Source of the DNA: Fragilaria crotonensis
Taxonomy: Eukaryota; Bacillariophyta; Fragilariophyceae; Fragilariales; Fragilariaceae
Assembly (NCBI GenBank): GCA_022925895.1
Contig: JAKSYS010000190.1
Location: forward strand, 27,719-91,718
DNA length: 64,000 bases
Reading direction: 5' to 3'
A model generated the notes under the pieces. It made no database searches. It was not told the DNA's origin and worked only from the letters and a program-made list of their open reading frames with translations. Position 1 is the stretch's first letter; the number at the start of each line of letters is the position of its first letter. Shown here piece by piece: positions 41,301-51,323 of the stretch. The position numbers and the translations under genes were made by a program.

Positions 41301-43850
41301 ATGATGCGGTCGTAGCACGCTGAGGCGTCATTGTCGAAACGCGCTAGATCATGTTTTAGGACTCGACACAAGTCGGTAGTAAGCTCAGTAAGCATCACAG
41401 GGTCAATGGCAGTTCGTGTCGGAACTGACCCATGTTGACCTGGATGTAAGATGTCCAGTTCCCATGCCTTGTGTACCAAACGATGTCCCCATTGCAGCTT
41501 TAGAAAAAAATTGAAATCCGCCTCGACTAAGTGGATGATTCGCAGACGATTAAATCGAGGTCTTCCTGGATCCTTTTCAATGAGAACGGCGTGACACCAC
41601 CTAGGGATTGCAATTCCTCGAGTGATAGCAATACTCAGAAATTGAACCATACATAGCAAGAGATCAGGGTGCTGGATGATTGCCTTATAATGGCCGAGAT
41701 GTCGACCAGATGGTGACGTTGACGTTGATTCTGGCCAGTGGCGGAATCCCTTGTCAGATCATCCTCGGATATTTGGAACGGTATCGGTGGGCAGTTTGCA
41801 ACTCGATCTGGCACTGCAAATGATGCCAAGAATTCTTTTAACGCCTCGTCGTCATTGCCCCAGTCATGTGGTATGTCTCCTTTCAAAATGGACATTGAGG
41901 CTTGCGACAAACTGGAAAGTTAATGCATCATGTATCACTCCGTGTCCACATGGAGATTCAGACGCTGCCCTGAAGGAGTGCCGATTATAAGTAAGTAGAT
42001 GTTGTTCGATGTCTTCTTTGCTTGTTGATATTGTTTCCCATATAAGGTCTTCCGGGTCAGTTTGTTGAAGCAATTGGCATGTATTCTCATCCCCAAATTC
42101 TTGTGTCGGAGGACGCGGAATCATGATCTTCATTATTCCCGATCGCTCGGAAGGATTTACCACTTTCCGAATCTCTCGAAATGTTCCTCGACAGACTTTG
42201 CTAGCAATCGTCTTATGTACTATCCTCGCTTTTCGATTTGATTCCTTGCATGTATCTGGGTTGTCGTCGTCTTGATATGTTTCAAGAAGTTCCTGATAAC
42301 ATTTCGCTCGTAATGGCACCGAAGATCTCTGGCATCTGCAAAAGACTTTTGTCGCTCGATTGAAATGTTCTCGTATTTTTTCAGCCGAAAGGACCTGCCC
42401 TAAATATGGGAGTACAAATGTAGGATTGTGCTGCTGGACTTTGGCTTGCCATCTGTGGAAAGAGTCGGTGTACTCAAGCGATGGATCAGTTACCTCCCGA
42501 AGTCGGAGCTTCCAATACCGTCTCAAGATTGCTGAATTTCGTAGATCTGGTGACCATTGATACTTCTTAGGTGGTCTTCGAAGAAGCAATTCCGAAATTG
42601 CCATTGCTTGACCCTGATCGTTGTCCCACTTTTTCAAAAGAGTTCGAACTTCTTCGCAACTTTTGGTGTGGTGTGTCAAGAATAATTGAGCAATGCGTTC
42701 CATCATGTTGTGTTGAGAGTAGTATTTCAACATTGATTCATGATACGTTGACACATATTCCGGATTTCCAGTATATAGAGAACGTTGGTTGACCGGTTAG
42801 GCCGTTGAGGAGTTCTTCTGAAGAACACCAATCAAATTGATGTCAACATAAAGGCCTCGATGGTCTGACTGGGGTCCTTCCCAATATGAGGGTACCTGAA
42901 CGAGTCGCTTGTCGCCGCACCGATTCACATCCGAAGATAAAATCAATTCTCCTTGATGCCGATCCAATGTATGTCAAAGGAGCAGGAGACCTATCATGTA
43001 GGTCAAAGAGATTGCATGCTTGGATAAAAGAAACCAGCTTTGAGTCGGTATCAGTCGTCGAGTTCGCATTGAGCATGAGTACTATCATGTGCCCACTATC
43101 CTGAAGCCGATGAATAAGCGTTTTTAGGTCTAGGAGGATTTCATAACGTGGGTTGTTATGTCGCTTATTATGGATAGTACGGAAGAAATCATATTCTCTA
43201 AGGAATGCACTGCCCAGAGGTGCCGTTCATAATGATCCGGAGCAGACTCTGTATGCCGTTATAATCGAGAGACAAGAGTTGTCGCATCCCATAAAAGATA
43301 TTCCACTCCAGCGTCCAAGACCGGTTGGGTCCTGAAGGTTGATTTCGCCGTTTACACTTGAGACCACTCGATCAGTCACAAGCGTAAGGCTTCCTCCTGA
43401 TTGAAAAGTTTCCGTTGGTAAACAAGGATCAATATCCCGGTTAGGCGATCCGAACATAACTTTGCTTTGGCTGAATTGACGGCGGAGAATTTGACGGAAA
43501 TCAGCACATGTGGGCGGATGTGTCCAACAAGTATTTGTTTCGGCAAGTCCTGCAATATCCACCTCGTATGATTTAAGGCATGAAGATAGTATCGGTAGTC
43601 GTCACCTGCTGTAGTCGTACGGTGCCTTTTCGTTTTGTAGGATGGTATCACCATATGACTTGTCGGGGCTAGGATCAAGAGGAGACGCCCAGGTCTTTCG
43701 GCCAGGACGATGCGATGGAAGTTGCAAAATAGGAGAGATTGGAAGAGATGATTCGGACTGATCAATCTGGTGAAGAGATCGTTGAGAAATGCGGGGTACT
43801 CTCGTATCCCACAGAAGAGGTTGCCGTTGCTGCTGGACGATCATAATAAG
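38330..43850 (-). pseudogene. LINE ORF2 remnant (endonuclease, RT, RNase H, zinc segment)
   Basis: A single polyprotein broken into at least seven frames. In order: an APE-type endonuclease (DIAGLAETNTCW near 43560, VLMLNANSTTDTDS near 43080, a SASRRIDFIFGC end); a linker (42754-41864); an RT region (WCHAVLIEKDPGRPRFNRLR near 41600, DNDASACYDRIIVALG near 41320); a segment resuming at NTLDCLVPDR (41144); RNase H (LYIASDGG, SSTRSELAG, WITDSRSAIS, LEWVKGHQD; 40136-39303); and LCPCCKTSKETSNHLLRC. The usual GQGSGASPA block and the FVDD catalytic box of the RT are missing: the text passes from HQRLVDA straight to SLGFTS near 41060. The enzyme is therefore lost by deletion, not only by frameshift. 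The 3' part after 38760 is readable down to about 38330. Confidence 0.8.
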
Positions 43851-44361
43851 GACCCTCCGCCGAGAGAATTTTGGGTGTTGTATCGACTCTCTAGGTCGGT
43901 GGTAATATCCTCAAGGGATCGGTTTGTTGTGGAAGAGTCATCAAGACGTTTGATGACTATTGTTTGATTTGGTTGGTCTCCATCATTGCTGATCGTATCC
44001 TCTGAATCATCCTTGTTCGACCGGTGTCCGTGAGCCTGGTTCACAGGTCTTTGCTTCTTTTGTCTGGGGAGCGAAATTTGCGAATCGGTTGAAGAGGATG
44101 ATTTGATGCGGAAGATTTCATAGATACACTGCTGTCTTCGCGGTTTGCATTATTATCTTCCATCTTCTCCTCCTCATTCGTGTTCGGCATCAGGGCCAGG
44201 AGGCCCTCTGGTCTCAAGATCGTAGCCACCTAGATCGGATGTGCGAATAGCCTGAGACACGTTTGGCGATGGACGACGAATCTTCAATGACTCGTCATTT
44301 GCTGTGAGCTTACTTTCAGCCATCAGACCCATCACTAGGCTGATCTTGTCGCTCAGGATGT

Positions 44362-46765
44362 TTATCGAGGCACCAAACCCGCTTGGTTTTCCATCACTAC
44401 TAAAATCTGACCATTCATATTTTTGAGATCCTCTCGCTGAACCTGTTGTGATGCGTCGAGTTTCGAATCGATGTCGCTTTTGAGAGAGTCTATTTTTGTC
44501 TCAACCTTGTCAAAACGATGCAGTTGTCTCTCAATCTGCGCCAATCGGTCGGAAGAGATTTTGTCCTTACGATCGAATTCGGTCTGCTGACGTGTAATTC
44601 GCGCCTCAAGTTCAATGAACCTTGCACTAGACATTGAGAGCATGGATTGACGAGACTTGCCTGAAAGACTGTTAGACGATGTTGACGCAGTTGCATTGTC
44701 GACCGACCGATTCCGATACTGATTTCGAATTGATTCTAGAGATGTTGGTGGTTGTTTTTCAGTCCCATCGTGTTTAGGATTGTCGGATTCATTGCTCACC
44801 ATAGAAACCTCAGAGTCGACCGAGTACTGCTTATCAGAAGCCACGCTGTGTATCTCAGAGCCCTTGTCCTGGGTTGCTGTGTTCTTATACTCTGATAACG
44901 GAGATAGGGTTTTCCAGAAAACTCAAGTTTGCCTTCAATTTTGAGTTCACATGTATAACTGATGGTGCTGGCCCTATGTCTGCTCAAAAACGAGCCTCTC
45001 GTTGTGTGAAAGGGAAAACTTTCCTCCTGTACGTCTCTAAAGCTTCAATCGCGGCATGTTCGTATTGCGGTGGAACCAGAAGATATGCTTTTTGGTCGAA
45101 CCCGCCGTTGACGACGTCACATGGGATGTATGTTTTTCCATCAGACAATGTGATTGTCTTGGACCATTCACGAATGGTCCATTCAATCGTAAGTACCATT
45201 GTCTTGATATTCGGTTCGGATAGTGTCCAGATTTGCAAACATGGGGAATAGAGGAATACCTTTGACTGACTTTATGTATGTGTCATGAGTTTCAAAAAGT
45301 TTTCCAGCTTGTTCCTTTGTCATGTCAGCAAAGGCAAAACGGGGGATATATACCGGTGATCTATCTCCAGTGATATTGGCAATTAGCACTTGACTAATGG
45401 GATGGACATGCTTTTCCCCGCATTGAAAAGCAAGATGGTTGATTTCCTGGTCCAAAGGGGTTCGGCGATGTAAAAGAATGTCAAAACCTGGTGTGGAATC
45501 TGGAAGAGTGCTTCAAAGAAATTGCAAGTATCGCAGTCGATGGGTGGTCATCGGAGCTTTGAGTAGAACATATCCTGCAATCACCAATTTCCCGCTAGTA
45601 CTTTTGGAGTTTGAAAACGAGACCGTTGCGTTGTACTTGTCAAGTGCTGCCTTTGTTGTTTCCTGGTTCCTCCATGTACGAGAGGGTGTAGTACGCGTGA
45701 ATCCAAAGCGAATTGGAATAATCATCATGGATTGGGAAGGCATCAAAGTAACCGATGGACTTATGGGGGTTCCTGCGGCGTCATATTCGAAATCGAGTTA
45801 TACCTCTTAAGTCCTTCCGTTCCCCAGTGATACAAGAGACCGTCGTTATCGCTGAAAATGTCATTTAAGAGATCATAAATAGACCTTGACAAAGAGGCGG
45901 CCTGGCGGGAAGTGTTTGTTGGATCGATCTTTGTCTTCCAGCGAATTGTGATCCGGTATGTACCATCATTAACTGGAATGTTCATGTTGGGAATAATTGC
46001 AGAGACTTTGCCGTCAGATGACGCTGTAGAATTATCTTCTGTAGTTTTCTTGGTGGCAAAAACTTGGTCCGGCAAGGCTCGTTTTCCCGAAGGCAAAGCT
46101 TCCTTTGTTGTGACAGGAATAGTTTCGACTGGAGGAGACTCTGCTCCTTCTTGAATGTTTTTGGAGGAGATGCGAGAAGGGAAGATTTGCGAAAAGATTT
46201 TGTAAATCCGAGGCTATGCAAATCCATTGACTTGCTCGCCTTAGCAGATTGAGATCGTCCTTTCTGTGGTCAACTTTTTCCATGGCGTCATCGAGAAACC
46301 TTTGGTTGCTGCAATGGATTGCCATGTGGTCGTCAGAGTATCGGTGGTCATAATAGATGGTTCCTTGACGGCAAGAAGAGGTTGAGAAAGCTTGGTGGCC
46401 CAGACTTCGAGTTTGTCAGGAATTAGCATCTTTCTCTCGATTTGGTACATGTAGTTATACCAGATAATACTGTGCAATCTGGTTGGGACAGTTTCAAACT
46501 CGTTCCATGCCATTTCGAAGAGTTCTCCATTCACGGCGTAACGTCCGAGGACCGAGTACCTATGCCAAGCTGTTGGAGTATGACTGTTGCGGAAATCAGT
46601 CTCGCTGTGCAAACGATTGTTTCTATCTTTCTGAGTTTCCGGTGGTTTCGGGTCAAACTCAGGAGGTTCGATCCACTTCGAAGTGGAGAAGCCAAAGACA
46701 GGGTCATTGTCCGGTGGATGAGACGAGGGAACGGGAGAGGCAGAAGCGGTGGATCCTCCTATCAT
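44362..46765 (-). pseudogene. LINE ORF1-type remnant
   Basis: Several minus-strand frames follow one another: 46765-46241 (MIGGSTASASPVPSSHPPDN..., with HRYSVLGRYAVNGELFEMAWNE), 46096-45761 (NMNIPVNDGTYRITIRWKTK), 45455-45183 (HVHPISQVLIANITGDRSP), 45238-44984 (TIREWSKTITLSDGKTYIPC) and 44844-44362, a Ser-rich coiled-coil tail (RFIELEARITRQQTEFDRKD). The order, the charged coiled coil and the position before the endonuclease identify a LINE ORF1/gag-like nucleic-acid chaperone. No zinc knuckle is visible. Frame breaks are frequent, so no product is expected. Confidence 0.65.
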
Positions 46766-46856
46766 GGTGGTTGGTCACAAGGAGATTCCGTAGGGTGAAT
46801 AGGAGAACGGTTGACGGGCAGAAAGGTGTTTCAAACACTAAATTCTTAAAAGTGTG

Positions 46857-46872
46857 TATACCTCTTCATCAA
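46857..46872 (+). repeat. Target-site duplication of the full-length LINE (right copy)
   Basis: TATACCTCTTCATCAA, identical to 38127-38142. Confidence 0.9.
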
Positions 46873-47070
46873 GTACAGCATGAACGGCCTTTTTTGGTTT
46901 AAGTTCATCGTTATCATCGTGGAAATGGTCCCCCGCTGCCCGCTGATAAGCATTTATATGAAAACCAGCCAGAAATCCCTTTTGTGTGTTTATGTTTTCT
47001 GAAAGGACGCTTTTGCACATTACAAATACACGATTTTCATGTGCAACACCACATGAAAATCTACGTGTGT

Positions 47071-47105
47071 TAAACCGCCGTTGAGAAATGAATATTTGTG
47101 TTTTC
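47071..47105 (-). repeat. Right TIR of the MITE-like element
   Basis: Inverted counterpart of 37725-37759, 32 of 35 positions. Confidence 0.8.
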
Positions 47106-47112
47106 TGAACTC

Positions 47113-47346
47113 TGAACTGCTCCACTGTGTACGAGTATGCATTGCATGGGGTACAGGTACTAAGAACATAGTACCTGGTACCCGGAGTTCACATATGAGC
47201 GTCGGGGACATGGGTTGTGGGTTGTGGGTTACCACTTGAACTGCTCCACTGTCTGTACGAGTATGCATTGCATGGTACCTGGTACCCGGAGTTCACATAC
47301 GAGCGTCGAGGACAGATGGGTTGTGGGTTGTGGGTTACCACTTACC
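47113..47346 (+). repeat. Tandem duplication, period ~124 bp
   Basis: The block starting TGAACTGCTCCACTG at 47113 recurs at 47237. Both copies contain CGAGTATGCATTGCATGG, ACCTGGTACCCGGAGTTCAC and GGGTTGTGGGTTGTGGGTTA. The second copy lacks a ~13-bp GTAC-containing part of the first. Confidence 0.85.
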
Positions 47347-47725
47347 ACGAGTCCAAATTCGAAAATACGTCGGGCACTGCCAGTTAAAACTTGAACGACA
47401 AACAGATCGAAACTGTCAGAACTCATGACAGAATATTCCCAAACGGATCGGAATGCAATGACGACAGCGGCGAAGGCGCGTGTGGCAGACATTCCAAGAA
47501 TTGTAAGTCTGTATACAAGTATATGTAGTTTATGTATTAGGTCTCACAAAATCAAAAATTCAAGTTTCTTTCGAGATCTCGGTGTTCACGTTTGAAGGTT
47601 CAATCGTACGCCGATTGCCGATTGAGGACATCGTGAGACAGTTGATCAGAGTACTGGTACTACTTTGTACTGGAATACCAGATTGAATTGAGAACGCAAT
47701 CAAAGGATATCGTTCCGAAACATAA
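47347..47725. other. Spacer upstream of the isochorismatase-like gene
   Basis: No gene seen. It should contain the promoter of the downstream gene; one GTACTGGTACTA patch lies near 47655. Confidence 0.5.
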
Positions 47726-48682
47726 ATGATGTCAAATGAGAAAGGAAACAACTATAACGACAACGGTGGTGATGCCGATAAGAACACAGCGTGTTACGAG
47801 GAGTTGAAGATGAAAGGACTTCCATTGTACAATCAAGGATCAGTGCTAGCATCGGACGTCGATGCTTTTGTTCCCAAGACCTCTCCGCCTCTCGACGCCA
47901 GTCGCACAGCTCTCTTGGTCGTCGATGTTCAGCCGGAATATTGGTCTCAATGTCCTGCAGTCCGACAAGACTTCCCGGAATTTCCATCACGCCTTTCCGC
48001 TCTCGTTGACACTTGCCGGAAGCAACGAGCGAAGATTATTTGGGTAAGAGCAGATTATCGCTATTCTCACTCTCCTTGGTTGATGCAATTTGCCCGACTT
48101 CACGGAGGAAAGATCCCGTCCGAAGTTGAGTCCTCCCCTCATACGGCCCAATGGGAAGACTTTGCTACACCTCAGGGAGGAGAATTCGTCATTCCAAAAA
48201 CATCCTGGAGCAGCACCAGTCACACCAACTTGATTGAGCTTCTGCAACAATCAGGTATCGACACGGTGTTGGTTTGCGGTTTGATTACCAGCGTATGCGT
48301 CCAGCATTCCGCGTTCGGAATCTTTGAAGCCGGCTACAGAACAATTCTAGTTACAGACGCGTGTGCCGATCGCGGACGTGCCCGACATGAAGCAGCTCTT
48401 GCGCTCTATGGGGATTATATGTACGAACTCGTTACGACGCTGCAAGTTCAAGAGACAATGCAAGGCGCACAACCAGTCTGGTTGACCAACGCACCACACC
48501 ACAAGACTTCGACGGGTCACAGAGACGGCGGTGGAATGGTGCAGCGCATGCCATTGAGTTTCGTACAGGATTATGTTCTTGCTGGAAGCAATGCAAAGGG
48601 ACAGACACTCAATGGTGATGATGACGATATTAGCAGTCGCACAGGTAGTTTGTCTACAACCGATGACGATTTTTCGAGATGA
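47726..48682 (+). CDS. Isochorismatase-family (cysteine hydrolase) protein
   Basis: 318 residues, single exon. The catalytic triad of the family is visible: Asp67 in TALLVVDVQPEYW, Lys158 in VIPKTSWSS and Cys191 in GLITSVCVQHSAF, followed by the usual G(F/Y)....V.DACAD segment. Members hydrolyse isochorismate, nicotinamide, ureidoacrylate, biuret or related amides; the substrate cannot be named from the motifs. The first ~50 residues are polar, without a targeting signal. The C-terminal ~80 residues (from QGAQPVWLTNAP) lie beyond the family fold and end in an acidic Ser/Asp-rich tail. The second of the two adjacent ATGs (47729) is an equal alternative start. Confidence 0.88.
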   Translation: MMSNEKGNNYNDNGGDADKNTACYEELKMKGLPLYNQGSVLASDVDAFVPKTSPPLDASRTALLVVDVQPEYWSQCPAVRQDFPEFPSRLSALVDTCRKQRAKIIWVRADYRYSHSPWLMQFARLHGGKIPSEVESSPHTAQWEDFATPQGGEFVIPKTSWSSTSHTNLIELLQQSGIDTVLVCGLITSVCVQHSAFGIFEAGYRTILVTDACADRGRARHEAALALYGDYMYELVTTLQVQETMQGAQPVWLTNAPHHKTSTGHRDGGGMVQRMPLSFVQDYVLAGSNAKGQTLNGDDDDISSRTGSLSTTDDDFSR

Positions 48683-48998
48683 CAGAACAAAAAGGAAGTG
48701 AATACCTTCATTCTTCACGTATCTACTTTTGCAGTACCAGTACCGGCCAAGCGGAGCCACAACACTAAGTGTGTTGCTATTCGGAAGTCATAATGGAGTG
48801 AATTTTTTATATGCGTACTTCACGTATCTACTATTGAAATCCCTGTTGCTAATAGTAAGTCATTATAAGGGAATTTTAACATGAATACCTGGAGTACCAA
48901 TCAAATCTGGAGGGGTAGAGAGTCGCCCCACCCGTTCCTAGAAATAGCAGTCTGCAAAGGACGATACGAAAACAAATCTATTTCTAAGCCATTTAATC
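48683..48998. other. Short spacer between convergent genes
   Basis: No gene. The phrase TTCACGTATCTACT occurs twice (about 48714 and 48821), each near a GGAAGT/GTGAAT context, suggesting a small decayed duplication. Confidence 0.5.
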
Positions 48999-49862
48999 TT
49001 AAGCTTCGAACTCTTCAACCTCGTCATAACTTTCATCACAATCATCTTCTCCGTCACTCTGATTTTCAACAACATCCTTGGTGGAGGGCACCGCTGCATC
49101 GACTTCACCTTCGTCCATCGTCTCCTTCAATCGCCGTTTCGATTGGTGCTTGCGGCGTTCCACTCGCCCCAAAAAGCTTTGTAGTTTCGTCATGGTTTTC
49201 AGCACTCCAGCGTCCGTGCTTTCCAAACAACAGTATTCCAAGGGAGTCTTCCCTTCCTTGTCTCGCACCATGACAGAACCGGGAAAGGACTTGAGCAGGG
49301 CTTGAAGGACGGGAGTGGGAGCATTTCGGCGACACGCATAGTGGATGGGGAGAAGGCCATCATTGTCTTGATGTTTGGTGCAGCTGGGATCGGTGTACAG
49401 CATGACATGGATCGTTTCCAGCGAGGGAGCGTACTGACAGGCCAAATGAATCGGAAGGGCACCGGTGTAGGGATCCGCTGGACAATTCGGATTGTGACGC
49501 AGGACGATCGACAAGAGCGCAACAGGAGCGCCCAATCGGCAACAGTTGTGAATCGGCAGGCGCTTCCACATTTGAGTCTCTTTCTTATCGTCTGCAGCGT
49601 CGGTCTCAATCCCATATTGCCATTTGTGGGCTTGTTCTGGTTCATCCTCGAGCAAGTCATAGGCGCATTCCCACTTGCGGGCCACCATGAGAGCATACAA
49701 TTCATTTGGAGCACGCCATCCGACACCTACAGGAATAGGATCCACATCACCAACATCACCGTAGTCATCATCGTCATCGTCTTGAATCGATTCCTGGTCG
49801 TCGCATAGGATCTCCGAGGGCACAGGACGATCAACAGGACTTTCTTCCGAACTGTTGAGCAT
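48999..49862 (-). CDS. Ankyrin-repeat protein, 287 residues
   Basis: Start at ATG 49862 (MLNSSEESPVDRPVPSE); an upstream GTG is ignored. An acidic N-terminus (DDQESIQDDDDDDYGD) precedes a repeat region: RLPIHNCCRLGAPVALLSIV, ALPIHLACQYAPSLETIHVM, LLPIHYACRRNAPTPVLQAL and KTPLEYCCLESTDAGVLKTM. These are four ankyrin-type helix pairs with the LPIH.AC signature common in diatom proteins. A basic stretch (RRKHQSKRRLK), then an acidic tail (DGEDDCDESYDEVEEFEA), end the protein. Ankyrin repeats bind other proteins; no partner can be named. The neighbour at 49944-51323 is on the same strand with related LPLH/LPIH repeats, so the two may be an old duplication. Confidence 0.75.
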   Translation of the reverse strand: MLNSSEESPVDRPVPSEILCDDQESIQDDDDDDYGDVGDVDPIPVGVGWRAPNELYALMVARKWECAYDLLEDEPEQAHKWQYGIETDAADDKKETQMWKRLPIHNCCRLGAPVALLSIVLRHNPNCPADPYTGALPIHLACQYAPSLETIHVMLYTDPSCTKHQDNDGLLPIHYACRRNAPTPVLQALLKSFPGSVMVRDKEGKTPLEYCCLESTDAGVLKTMTKLQSFLGRVERRKHQSKRRLKETMDEGEVDAAVPSTKDVVENQSDGEDDCDESYDEVEEFEA

Positions 49863-49943
49863 TGATAAGATTTGACACACAATTCAATGAGTTAGTTGCT
49901 GACGAGAGAGAAGTAGACAAGCGCGACACAGCGCACAGGGCAC

Positions 49944-51323
49944 TCACATGAGACTAGTCTCCGATTCGTCCTCCACCGACACAGTGTCATCGTCAGATTT
50001 CCTGCCCAACACTCGTAAGCACATTCGTTTGGTGATACCGTCATCCATCATTTCTTCAATCGACTCTAGTGGCGTTCGATTGGTCGTCCGAGATGGTATT
50101 GACACACTCTCGGGATAGGCAGTCACCAAATGTTGCAACGCATCAGCCAACCTCCAATCATCACAATGTCGTGGGTGGGCAGCTGCTGTTGTTGCAATCG
50201 GGGGGACCCATTGGTCTTCTTGGTCAAGAGGTTGTGAGGAGAGCATATGAATGGGCAACCGTCCGCCCCAGGCCCAACAGCGGGCGCCGGCGGGATGGGC
50301 TTGGCACAAGTGTTGAATGACAGCGGGAGATGCTCGGTAGAGACATGCGACGTGGAGTGGTAGTAAGGCATCGGCTTCGGACCAAGGAGGATCTCTGCGG
50401 TTTGACGCAAGAGCACTGGGAGAGTCCGGCAACTGTTGTTTTTCATCATCTTCGACGGACTCGATGATTCTGGTACTACTGCTGTTTCTTTCAAACAGGC
50501 GCTGCGAAGAGGATGTCGACGCGTGTAGGTAGGCGATTCGGCTTGGAGTCGCGGAGGAATCTTCCGTGGTACTGATATCCAAGTCATGGTGTCGGTCCGT
50601 ATCACCGTCCATGAATCGGTGCCGATGACGACGCCTGATAAACCATTGACTGGATTTCCCATGAGTGCGACGGCGACGACGTTTCGTCATGGTCATGGTG
50701 GCCGTCACGCAGGCGGCGTGGACATCATCCTTATCATTATTCTTGTTTGAACCGTACAAAAGCTTTTCAATCACCAAAGCTGGAGGATCCAACGCACATG
50801 CCAAATGCAAGGGTAACAAATTCCATTCTTCGACACCGTCCCATGCAAAACGACGCATTTGATGGATTTCCGACGGAAACAAGGATGCTCGAATCAGTAC
50901 CATTTGCCAATCACGTCGAGCCACCAATTGCAAAAGTGACGTGCTACCAGCACTAGTCTTGTTCTTGCTACTCCTTTTTGCAGAAGGTGAAGCTTGAAGT
51001 TGATGATAATTCCTTTGATGAAACGACAGTGACTTGAAGCTACAATTCAAACGTTGTCGCGACAATTTGAGTCGAGAAGGTTTGGCAACCACGGCAAGTG
51101 TGGTGGTGGGGCGACGCAATGTTGATGTCGTAGGAGCACCATTGGTGCTGCTGTTGCGATTGGCATCGTCATTCATGTTCTTCTTGTGACATTCCTTCAT
51201 GTCTGATGACGGCATTGTTGTCGGGCGAGGCAAAGACACTGCCAAATTGGACATGGAGGACGCGGCTCGAGGGACCCAAGGTCGTTTCAAGCTGGGCTTG
51301 GGGCCAAAACCAGAATCTGCCAT
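49944..51323 (-). CDS. Ankyrin-like protein, 459 residues
   Basis: Single exon from ATG 51323. The first ~125 residues are Ser/Thr/Arg-rich and probably disordered. Repeat-like segments follow: TSLLQLVARRDWQMVLIRAS, LLPLHLACALDPPALVIEKL, ALLPLHVACLYRASPAVIQHL and RLPIHMLSSQPLDQEDQ, then TTNRTPLESIEEMMDDG. The LPLH.AC pattern is that of ankyrin repeats, interrupted by a long basic insert (KRRRRRTHGKSSQWFIRRRHRHR) that could act as a nuclear signal. It lies 82 bp upstream of the smaller ankyrin gene. A scaffold role is inferred only. Confidence 0.7.
   Translation of the reverse strand: MADSGFGPKPSLKRPWVPRAASSMSNLAVSLPRPTTMPSSDMKECHKKNMNDDANRNSSTNGAPTTSTLRRPTTTLAVVAKPSRLKLSRQRLNCSFKSLSFHQRNYHQLQASPSAKRSSKNKTSAGSTSLLQLVARRDWQMVLIRASLFPSEIHQMRRFAWDGVEEWNLLPLHLACALDPPALVIEKLLYGSNKNNDKDDVHAACVTATMTMTKRRRRRTHGKSSQWFIRRRHRHRFMDGDTDRHHDLDISTTEDSSATPSRIAYLHASTSSSQRLFERNSSSTRIIESVEDDEKQQLPDSPSALASNRRDPPWSEADALLPLHVACLYRASPAVIQHLCQAHPAGARCWAWGGRLPIHMLSSQPLDQEDQWVPPIATTAAAHPRHCDDWRLADALQHLVTAYPESVSIPSRTTNRTPLESIEEMMDDGITKRMCLRVLGRKSDDDTVSVEDESETSLM

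Larger units (their letters stand above)
38143..46856 (-). mobile_element. Near-full-length decayed LINE, 8.7 kb, inserted in the MITE-like element
   Basis: Flanked by identical 16-bp copies of TATACCTCTTCATCAA. It reads on the minus strand: an ORF1-type region (46765-44362), then an ORF2-type region with endonuclease, reverse transcriptase, RNase H and zinc segment (about 43850-38330), ending in a TTTTGTTTGTTTT tail at the low-coordinate end. Its RNase H and zinc blocks are homologous to those in the truncated LINE at 20645-23131. Many frame changes show that it is dead. Confidence 0.88.
37725..47105. mobile_element. MITE-like DNA element (~650 bp) split by a LINE
   Basis: 35-bp terminal inverted repeats (37725-37759 and 47071-47105; 32 of 35 positions match), with ends starting GAAAACACAAATA. 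Excluding the LINE and one target copy, about 650 bp of non-coding sequence remain (37725-38142 plus 46873-47105), including hairpin-prone ACACAAATTTG/CGACATATATTTGTG segments. No transposase of its own and no clear target duplication at the outer ends. Confidence 0.75.
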
